Below, piece after piece: positions 56,341 to 64,000 of a stretch of 64,000 bases of DNA; the first letter of the stretch is position 1; the number at the start of each line of letters is the position of its first letter. Source of the DNA: Perilla frutescens. Its lineage: Eukaryota > Streptophyta > Magnoliopsida > Lamiales > Lamiaceae. The position numbers and the translations under genes were made by a program. The stretch lies in contig BRKX01000004.1 of assembly GCA_026008535.1 (NCBI GenBank), positions 13,603,501 through 13,667,500 on the forward strand. Reading direction: 5' to 3'. The notes under the pieces were generated by a model. That model worked only from the letters and a program-made list of their open reading frames with translations. It made no database searches and was not told the DNA's origin.

Positions 56341-56782
56341 TCCCAAAAGAAATATGGATACTAGATTGTATTATGCACATCAACATAATCGAATCTCCCT
56401 GAAGGAGTTCACTCCAAGTGACCTTGCGACCCAGTATAATGAGTATCTAAACTCAAGGGATGAAACAAGGATCAATCCCAATTATGATTGGTTTGCAAAC
56501 TGGCCACAACATAAAGGCCAAAGAGCTCAAAATTTGAAGGCTAAAGGAAACTGGCCAAAACAAAGAGCATCAAGGTCACAAGATGAGAGGATATTAGTTG
56601 AAGTATTTTATCCTAACACTTATTACAGGTACCGTTCAACGGACTCAACTCACAGTCGAAGAGTTATCAAAAGTCCAAAGTTGATTAAAAGATCAAACTC
56701 TGAAGGATCCCTAAATAATGAAAATTTAAAAGTTTGACAAATGTGGATCTCCAAAAACATGATTAATGCGGGTACCTAAAAA

Positions 56783-57000
56783 TTGATTTTTGTTTTGCAG
56801 GAAAAGAACATCATGTCCAAGAAAAAGCCCAAAGACACGTGGTATCTGGATAGCGGGTGCTCCAAATACATGACCGGAGACAAAAATGATCTTGATGGTT
56901 ATGAAGAGGTTAAAGGTCCCTTAGTCACATTTGGAGACAACTCAAAAAGCGGAACCATTGGAGAAGGGTTCGTTGTTAAATGAAAGGTTTTCATTAATTG
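56783..57000 (+). pseudogene. SIRE-like aspartic protease
   Basis: WYLDSGCSKYMTGDKN holds the D-S-G active site of copia proteases, followed by GPLVTFGDNSKSGTIGEGFV. Asp, Ser and Gly are all intact. A TGA follows soon at 56981 (VVK then stop). Confidence 0.85.
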
Positions 57001-57516
57001 AGTCTCACACATTGAAGGACTGAAACATAAGCTGCTACATTTCAGCCAGCTTTGTGACAACGGCTATTCAATCGACTTCAGCAACAACTCATGTGACATC
57101 AGAGATAAGTCAACCGGAGCCATACTCCTGACTAGAGTGTGAAAAGGTAACACGTATGTGGTTGACTGGTCAACCGGCTACTCAAAATCTTGCTTTCTCT
57201 CAAAAGGATCAGCTAAAGCAAGCTGGCTATGGCATCGATGAGTAAATCACCTCAACTTCAAAATGATCAACTATCTGGCCAAAAAGAGCTGGTTGAGGGG
57301 CTTTCCAAGGAGATCTACAAGAAAGTTGGAGTCTGCGGACCATGCCAAAAAGGGAAGCAAGTGAATTCATCATTCAAAAGAAAGAATCATCCTCCAGGAA
57401 CAACTGATATTCTACAGCTTCTTCACATGTACCTATTTGGACCAGTGAAGCCACCGACTCTCAAAAGCAAAAAGTTCACTCTTGTAGTAATTGACGACTA
57501 CTCAAGATACACTTAG
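57001..57516 (+). pseudogene. SIRE-like GAG-pre-integrase and integrase start
   Basis: GLKHKLLHFSQLCDNGYSID, then WHR(stop)VNHLNFKMINYLAKKE and VCGPCQKGKQVNSSFKRK give the GAG-pre-integrase domain with its CxxC zinc residues. FTLVVIDDYSRYT opens the DDE core (first Asp). A stop follows in place of Trp (YSRYTWV in the family). Confidence 0.85.
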
Positions 57517-58401
57517 GTGGAGTTCCTGATGAGCAAAGATGAGACTTTTGCTAAGCTATCAGTACTGATCAGAAGGTTGCAAACTGAGAAAGAAAAATCA
57601 GTTCAAAGGATAAGATTTGATAATGGAATTGAATTCACCAATCAGTAACTGATCAACTTTCTGAGTGAATTGGGAATTACTTATGAACACTTAGCTGCAA
57701 GAACTCCTCAACAAAATCGCGTAGCTGAATGAAGAAATCGCACACTCAAGGAGGCAGCTCGAGCAAGGGTAGTAGATGCCAACATAGCTGAAAGCTATTG
57801 GACCGAAGCAGTCAACACAGCTGGCCATACTCAAAATCAAAGTGCCATCATCACCACATATGACAAAATACCCTATGATTTGTACAAGGGTCGTAAGCCT
57901 TCTATCTCTTACTTTAAATTATTTGGTTGTGAATGTTACATCCACAACAATGGCAAAACCTAACTGAAAGCCTTTAGTGCTAAAACTGATGAGGGGATCT
58001 TTCTTGGCTACAATGCCCCTCGCTCACAAGCTTACAGAGTGTGCAACAAACGAACACTTGTTACGGAAGTAACTTGTCATGTGGTATTTGATGAGCTTGC
58101 TAATGAGTATAGAAATAAAGAGATAAATGACACATCAGTTCAATTACTGCCTAGTGAAACTGAAAACTCACAGGACTATGTTGATCACATTGTTCGAGAG
58201 CGGTTTGAAGCTTCACTAGAAGATAGCAATGAAATTGGCTCCAGACTAGTTGAAGACAACTTGGTCAATGAGGACACAAATTGTGCTAAGACCACAAATC
58301 CCACAACTGAAATAGGGAGAAGAACTAATGAAATTGGTGAGCTAACTGGAGACAAGGCAGCAGCTAAAGGACCAGCTGAAGGGATAGCTGAAGAAACAAC
58401 T
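57517..58401 (+). pseudogene. SIRE-like integrase, rest of core
   Basis: RIRFDNGIEFTNQ holds the second Asp (DNG). EHLAARTPQQNRVAE is the third-motif region, with a stop in the E-R-R/K pair, and PYDLYKGRKPSISYFKLFGC and ISLGYN-like KGIFLGYNAPRSQAYRV follow. After HVVFDELANEYRNKEIND comes an Asn/Glu-rich linker up to the CACTA insertion. Reverse transcriptase should follow and is cut off. Confidence 0.8.
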
Positions 58402-58440
58402 CACTACAAGAAAAAATGCCATACACAATACTAAATATAC

Positions 58441-58595
58441 AACGGTAATTTTGAATTACCGTTACGTATGTGAAAAACACAACGGTTTTTCAAATTACAG
58501 TTACATATTTGCGCGCGCTCAGTAATAAACATAACGGTAATGAATATGCCGTTATCTATATACTGTCTATATATAACGGTATGGAAATTACCGTT
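58441..58595 (+). repeat. Four AACGGT...ACCGTT palindromes in the CACTA end
   Basis: Copies at 58441-58463 (perfect: AACGGTAATT, 3-base loop, AATTACCGTT), 58481-58503 (right arm worn), 58533-58554 and 58575-58595. Spacing is 40-52 bases. Subterminal repeats of CACTA elements bind the element protein; that role is inferred here. Confidence 0.85.
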
Positions 58596-58716
58596 GCATA
58601 AACTAATTAAAATAAAAATTGAGAAATAATTTAATTTTGCTAATTGGTGCAATCATTAAACTTGAAAAATATTGAAGACTTAGTCCATATTCCCGTTATC
58701 TTAATTTCAGAAAAAC

Positions 58717-58801
58717 CTCGAATTGGCGCTCAATATTGTCCAAACCTTCTCGCCAAAATTCTCGAATTGGCGCTCAATTCCCACTGCCCAAACCTTCTCG
58801 T
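58717..58801 (+). repeat. 44-base direct repeat in the CACTA interior
   Basis: CTCGAATTGGCGCTCAAT...CCAAACCTTCTCG occurs twice, at 58717 and 58761. Bases 58802-59020 that follow are C/T-rich and read like a 5' untranslated region. Confidence 0.8.
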
Positions 58802-58935
58802 CAGTAACCCACTCAATCACCGGCCATTTCACCGCACCGGTCGGCATTTTTAAGTCACCGACGTACCTTCTCTCGCTTAATCCTAACTTCTCTCAGTTTT
58901 TCTCCCACTAAATTCCGCGAGTCCTAGATAAACCT

Positions 58936-59021
58936 ATGCGCCATTATGTAGCTGAGCCAATCAACGGAGGTCTCAATCGTGTTCTCTCTCGCTGGTATAA
59001 CTGCTCCAGTCGCCAGTCGCA
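58936..59021 (+). other. Possible first exon in the CACTA interior
   Basis: ATG at 58936 opens MRHYVAEPINGGLNRVLSRW, and a GTATGT donor-like site lies at 59022. The nearest acceptor-like TTTAACAG at 59218 would give an early stop, so coding use is doubtful. The 51-codon open frame has no recognised domain. It could be a captured host gene end or chance. Confidence 0.2.
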
Positions 59022-60916
59022 GTATGTCTCACCTTTTTCTAATGAATTTTTGAAAATTATTTTCTTACTTTATTTTCTTGTTTGTCGCTAAAATTTCCAC
59101 GGTAATAATTTCACACCGAAAATCCTAATCTAAGTTCGTACACATTTGTTCTTATTTAGGGAGTTGCAGATTTTTTTGTTACTAATTTGGTCATTTGGGG
59201 TTTTCTTCCGTTTAACAGGTAAATGGTTGCTTAAACCCTTTCTGCCTTGAATTCTGTGATTTTTTAGATAAAGCTAGGTCTGTTTTTCACCTTAGATGTT
59301 TGTGTAGTTTTCTTGGTAATTTATCTCGGTTTCTTCTTGTTTTCTCATAAGGTTTGTTGATTTTGTCGCTTTCTTGATCGTGATCACTATGATGGTTTGT
59401 GTTTTGTGAATTGTTTTTTATTATGATAGGTTTTCTTGCACCGTAGGTGTAAATTTCATGGAATTTGGTGTCTTGCTTGGACAAAGTTGAGTTTTTATTT
59501 TTATTTTGCTATGTTTTTCTTGCTCCCACTTTCAAACAGAGTATTTTTATTGTTTTTTGCAGTGAAAAGCAGAGGAATGTGTTGGGATATGGAACAAATT
59601 TGTGGGAAAAAATGCAGCTAATGTTTCCAGTTGATTGTTAAAATTACGTGTGATTTACACAAGTTCTGAAATAGGAATTAATTGGAAGTGAACCAATACT
59701 TTTTTCTTGACAAATTTTGGGCTTTAAATAGACAGTAGTATGATGTAGGATAAACTTATAAAACAATGTGCTTGGTTTATTTGAATATTTCAAAACTATG
59801 GTTAATGTCTTTCCATTTAAAACCTCGATTATGATCACTCAATATTTCTCTTTTTGCCTATGGTATTACTCATTACTACTGCATATGGGTGAACAAAAGT
59901 AAAGAATTTCATGAACATTTTTATTTTTTTTGAGGAATTTTCAAGAACTTTTGACCTCGAAGAAAAACATAAAATAGTTGGAAAACTATAACATTCTTGA
60001 TACAGTGTAACTTTCTTGTGTATTAAACGAATTCGATTTCAAATATGATTATTACAGCTTGTTCCTTTCATGTTGGAAATACTTGACTTGCTATCATAAT
60101 TTGAGAAACCATATAGTTTCTAAATACCCATTCCATGGAAAATGTTATTTGGCTATCAAGAAAATGGAAAGCGATCACTGCATTTGTGCGCTTCAAATAT
60201 TGCCAACTAATTTAGTATAACTGCAAGGCTTATTTATAACTAAATCAAGTGCAGGTTTATATACAAACATTGGTTTATTAGCAAATATTAAATTTCATTT
60301 GACCAATGCAGAAACTATGCCGAGCAGGCAACCTTCATTTAGCAATAAAAACTTAATAAACATTTATTACGCATACCATGTTTTTTTTGCTAGAATTTGG
60401 GATGTTTATTTTTCTTGTATGCGGCGAATATATGAGGCTGATTTTCTGTTAAATTTATTTATGTTGTATCTTATTCAAGATAACTTGCTTTTGGTTATCA
60501 ATGCTGGTTTAATAACATGATCATATGGTGATCTTTTTATTGGCAGATGGTCTTAATGCATTGATTGACGAGAATTTTGTTCCTAGTTGATTGTTGCGGC
60601 TGACTGGAGGTAATGTGGATTTATTTTCTATCATTAATGATGCATCATGTTGAGTGGAGCTAGAGTGCATGCTTGATTTGTTATTTGATCGTTGGTGCAT
60701 GCAATTGGGAATCTGTGTGATTTTGCAATGCGTGATGATACTCAGCTCTGTATCAGCATTGATTTATGAGTTACTGTGTATTTATAGGTTATTGGATATG
60801 TACATGCATATGTTTATGTATATATATATTTATACTGCATTATTTGTGAAGATTATTAGGATGAATCTTCTTTCACTCCTATTAACTAGAAGGGTGAAAA
60901 AGAACTAGGTGCTGTA
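59022..60916 (+). other. Intron-like AT-rich stretch
   Basis: T-rich sequence with few short frames (60-84 codons, no motifs), such as 60299-60520 and 60654-60908. The T-rich, stop-filled nature suits introns of a plant gene. No repeat is recognised. Confidence 0.35.
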
Positions 60917-61203
60917 GGAGAGTTAGCCATTCAAGAGCGGATAAGGCTAAAAGATCAAAAGAAGGGCTTGGCTTATTCTATTCATCTGCACCACCTGACA
61001 TCATCAAAAACCTTTGAAGCCATGGAGAGGAGTAAGCGGCTTATGCGCCCAATGTGTGAATAAGCGAATTCATCTGTTTTCTATTTTCTTAAGTCCCGGG
61101 CGGTCTGGTGTCCGAGCCGATTAGTCCTTGGCCCCTTTACTTTATGTCGGACCGAAGCGGAGGACAGTGTAATTGTGTATGACCTTGAAAATAGACTACC
61201 GAA
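60917..61203 (+). other. Exon-like open segment before the solo LTR
   Basis: In one frame the bases read GELAIQERIRLKDQKKGLAY ... TFEAMERSKRLMRPMCE, one TAA, then RTEAEDSVIVYDLENRLPK up to the LTR insertion. An AG acceptor-like site (ACTAG) precedes it, and the rejoined sequence after the LTR reads GAAAG|GTATGT, a good donor. It is unlike the transposons nearby. I do not recognise the protein. It may be part of a CACTA gene or a captured host gene. Confidence 0.3.
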
Positions 61204-61204
61204 A

Positions 61205-63085
61205 TGTTGGAGATTAAGCCGGTCCGAAACAAATTTCGGGTCGAATAAAATCTGTCTTTTCGATCAAATCGAACGGGAGCGGAAGCGGTATAAATCAGAC
61301 AATAGATCGTGATATAAAAATATAATATCCATGCGAATTAAATTTATTTAATACTAAAGAAGGGATAAAGAAAATACTTTTTTCTTAAATCTCGTTCGTC
61401 TTCTTCGATCAACCTTTGAATCTTGAAGCTCGTAAATACCACGATATTCCGATTCGATCCTCCCTTTGAACGGTAGTGAGTGGGCACCAAAATAAATCTA
61501 TTAAGTTCCTAACTTAATTTTTCTATGATTATTTCAACACATGAAATCGTAGAATTGGATTATAGTATTGGGAAGATATTTAATCTGAATTAAATATAAA
61601 CAAAAGAATAAGAAATAAAAGAGAAATTGCCTTTGAATTCCAAATCATTCACGTCACACGTGAATGTCTTCAACCAAAATAGGCATGAATTGATTTTATC
61701 AATTCTTATGGATTTCTCTCCCAATTCCCTTACTAATTCACGTCTTACGTGATATATATTAGGCATCTCTCTTTTCTTCATTCTAATGTTATATTTATAG
61801 TTAGATTTAGGTTAAATCCCAATACATATCAGTTTCCTATCTTAAACAGATTCAGAATCATAAAAGATAAGGAAATAAATTAATAATTATCTCAAATAAT
61901 TATTAATTATTACTAATATGTAACTAATATAAATATCTTATATTTATTTAATTCCTAGCACAGTCAAACTGTGGAATATCATATATTCCCGGAATTAACT
62001 AATATTTACACATAAGCCCAAACTTTATGAAAACTTATTTTTCATAATACTTTAGGAACTTAAATATTATTATCAACCCGTCAATAAAGTAGGAAGGCGA
62101 ATCGGGGACCATGGACCTATAATCAAGATCTCCAATAAATTGAATAAATAATTAAACTCTTTAATTAATTTATTCAACTTATTAATTCCGATATTATTCC
62201 ACTAAAAATTTAGAATTGCACTCTCTTTAATTATAGAACATATTTACTCTACGAATTTGAGCAGTCCATTGATTTAATCATTTCATATGAATTAATCCTC
62301 CATAGATAATTAATAATTGAAGACAGGTAATATCCGTTAACCTCTTCAATTATTTTTTTTCCTCATTTACCATTAATTCACCAGTGAGCGATTAATTTAT
62401 AAACAATTTATAAATTAGAGATCTCAAATCACTCAGTTCCAGAATTAACAAATGAGAGAATTATCTTTCTACTTCTCAAAAGAAGGAATGGATTCCATAT
62501 CTATAAATTACATCCCCAACTATTTAATTCAAATGTGAATCTAAAATGCAAGTTTAGAGAATGTTGGCAAACAAACTTTAACGAGCAAATCAAGAATCAC
62601 ATTGAAATAAACAGGAGTCTATAATCACTCAAGATTAAGATTATTCATATATGATCATCTTGTGATTTAATTTAATATTCCTTTTCTTTAACAGAATTTT
62701 AAAGGAATAATTAAATTAAATCAGTCCAAGTCCTATATGATCATATCATATATAAATGCACCCAACTGGATGTCTCCACATCAACGGTTTGGATAAAACG
62801 GTCACATTCATAATGTCATTGGGCTGCATTAGTGACATTTTAATTAAAGATCACATACTTTAATTAAATTCGTCACGGACTTCATTTTTAGTTTATTTTC
62901 CATAATCTTAATCCTCTTGTATATAACACTTATATACTAAGATTATGGTAACATTAAATAAACTAGGGATTTTCTATGATGTAAAATAAATGCATACAAG
63001 AAGCATATTAGTTCGAAAATAAATGTCGCTTTTATAAATAAGATAAAAACAATTCACAATTGCTTTAAGGACACAATTCTCAACA
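61205..63085 (-). mobile_element. Solo LTR with target duplication CGAAA
   Basis: 1881 bases with ends TGTTGGAG and CTCAACA, flanked by exact CGAAA (61200-61204 and 63086-63090). On the minus strand it starts TGTTGAGAATTGTGTCC, a start often seen in plant copia LTRs. A minus-strand TATA-like ATATTTATAG lies at about 61791. The frame at 61590-61781 is not judged to be a gene. No internal sequence remains. Confidence 0.88.
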
Positions 63086-63423
63086 CGAAAGGTATGTAAA
63101 AAAGGACGTCTTTCATGTACGTAGGAACTTATCAGTATCGGACTGAGCGATACTACATGAAGATATATATATATATATATATGTATATGTATATATGTTG
63201 TTGGGTAACTTAAAAATATATAAGATCTTGCTCAAATTTGAATGAACTTGTTCAAATATATATGTGTTCTTGTTTGTAATTATTTCTGCAATTTCCGACG
63301 ATTTTTTTTTTTCTTCTTAATCTGCTGATTTGTTTTCCATGTACAAGAAGTTCTGATATTGAGTACAAGAATGTAGCACGAAATTGTCAAATATTCTGAC
63401 AATTTTTGCCAACTTTGACACAG

Positions 63424-63471
<48 letters not shown>

Positions 63472-64000
63472 TTATATGACCTATTACCCTGCAAGCTTTT
63501 TTCTTATTTGTTATTCAACTTTGTCAGACATTCCTTAATAATTTTGTGGCATGTATGTTGGTACATAATTTCTTTTTTATTAATTCAATTGATATTGCAT
63601 TTTTGTTGTGAAGATTATACCCATAACCGTATATTGACACTTACAAATTGTAAATAATACAAGGAAGATAATTATTTAACCGCAGCAGAGTTTATTATCT
63701 TCAGATCATTTCTATGCATTTATCATCGTAAACGAAAAATGAGATTACCAAAATAGTAGTTTTTGTCAAATTACCAAAATATATGGTATGTTCATATATG
63801 TTGTGTGTAATAATTGCTTGTGATAATTAGGCAGAAAACATATGATTCCTCAAAATAAAAGTAACATTTTAATTTGATTTTCAAAATATAATTTTTTAAA
63901 AACATATTTGGGATAATATTTATACATATAAATATCATGATACGCACCTGGCCACTTATAATTTTATTGAGTATATGTAAACAGCTAGTTGATCAATTTT
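63086..64000. other. AT-rich sequence, no gene seen
   Basis: Contains (AT)n at 63162-63198, a CT/AT/GA palindrome at 63424-63470 and AT-rich DNA. Presumably the interior of the CACTA element or intron sequence. Confidence 0.5.
63424..63470. repeat. Compound palindromic microsatellite
   Basis: (CT)8C then (AT)7A then (GA)7G. The CT and GA tracts are complementary and the AT core is self-complementary, so the whole 47 bases can fold as one hairpin. Confidence 0.9.

Larger units (their letters stand above)
45696..58401 (+). mobile_element. SIRE/Maximus-like Ty1/copia element, interrupted and cut
   Basis: The 5' LTR starts TGTTGG (45696) and ends CCAACA (54161), and is split by an Athila element. 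An exact Met-tRNA primer site, gag, protease, GAG-pre-integrase and integrase follow. Reverse transcriptase, RNase H and the 3' LTR are not in the window because a CACTA element begins at 58402. The LTR end with GTTTATTCACCCCCCCTCTA and the long gag with a coiled-coil C-terminus are typical of the SIRE/Maximus group. All frames carry stops. Confidence 0.78.
58402..64000 (+). mobile_element. CACTA transposon, left end and interior (runs past the window)
   Basis: It starts CACTACAAGAAAAAATGCC, the standard terminal inverted repeat of plant CACTA (En/Spm) elements, right inside SIRE integrase linker sequence and preceded by ACT as the expected 3-bp target. Subterminal palindromes follow. The opposite end (GGCATTTTTTCTTGTAGTG) was not seen up to 64000. 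No transposase motif was recognised. It is therefore a partial or non-autonomous element, or its genes lie to the right. Confidence 0.75.

Noticed and set aside
59436..60908. Short plus frames of 61-84 codons in the CACTA interior
   Set aside because: They are T-rich, hydrophobic and motif-free, as expected by chance in intron-like sequence.

Overview
This window looks like heterochromatic, repeat-dense DNA from a flowering plant, probably a eudicot. It is AT-rich and carries Ty1/copia and Ty3/gypsy elements with Met-tRNA-type or Athila-type primer sites, chromodomain integrases, and a CACTA transposon end. I found no intact host gene, rRNA, tRNA or CRISPR array. Almost everything from about 0.6 to 63 kb is nested LTR retrotransposons and their solo LTRs. 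The species cannot be told from the sequence.

Layout. (1) 1-640: AT-rich DNA with a degenerate TTTAGGG-like minisatellite. (2) 641-1408: an LTR-like fragment. (3) 1432-24924: a decayed minus-strand copia element (copia-1). Its pol and gag lie at 1432-4183, its leader is split into 19460-20893 and 22858-23445, and its primer site and 5' LTR lie at 23446-24924. It is interrupted by a tandem chromovirus (4384-19459, LTR-internal-LTR-internal-LTR) and by a solo LTR (20894-22857). The middle LTR of the tandem is itself split by a gag-only element (TR-GAG, 9230-13922, minus strand) that still has a 530-codon gag ORF. (4) 25324-45614: a large minus-strand LARD (family B, LTR about 3.6 kb, internal 1.98 kb). 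It is interrupted by an Athila-type solo LTR (36664-38915) and a complete second LARD (family A, 39175-45531, LTR about 2.5 kb, target duplication ATTTT). Both LARDs keep only remnants of the integrase C-terminus and chromodomain of a Tekay/Del-like parent. (5) 45615-45695: a scrap of copia RNase H, into which a plus-strand SIRE/Maximus-like copia (45696-58401) has inserted. Its 5' LTR is split by a minus-strand Athila element (46103-53307) that has lost reverse transcriptase. (6) 58402 to the window end: a CACTA transposon that cuts off the SIRE integrase. It has four AACGGT...ACCGTT palindromes inside its end, an intron-like interior and a solo LTR (61205-63085, duplication CGAAA).

How the parts relate. 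None of the elements visible here has all the parts to move itself. TR-GAG and the two LARDs keep LTRs, primer sites and purine tracts, and would depend on enzymes made elsewhere. The tandem chromovirus copies share premature stops, so their common ancestor was already defective. The less expected observations are the gag ORF that runs through the polypurine tract into the LTR, the two related LARD families nested in each other, a TGAGT/ACTCA stem conserved in their LTRs, and the AACGG palindromes in the CACTA end.
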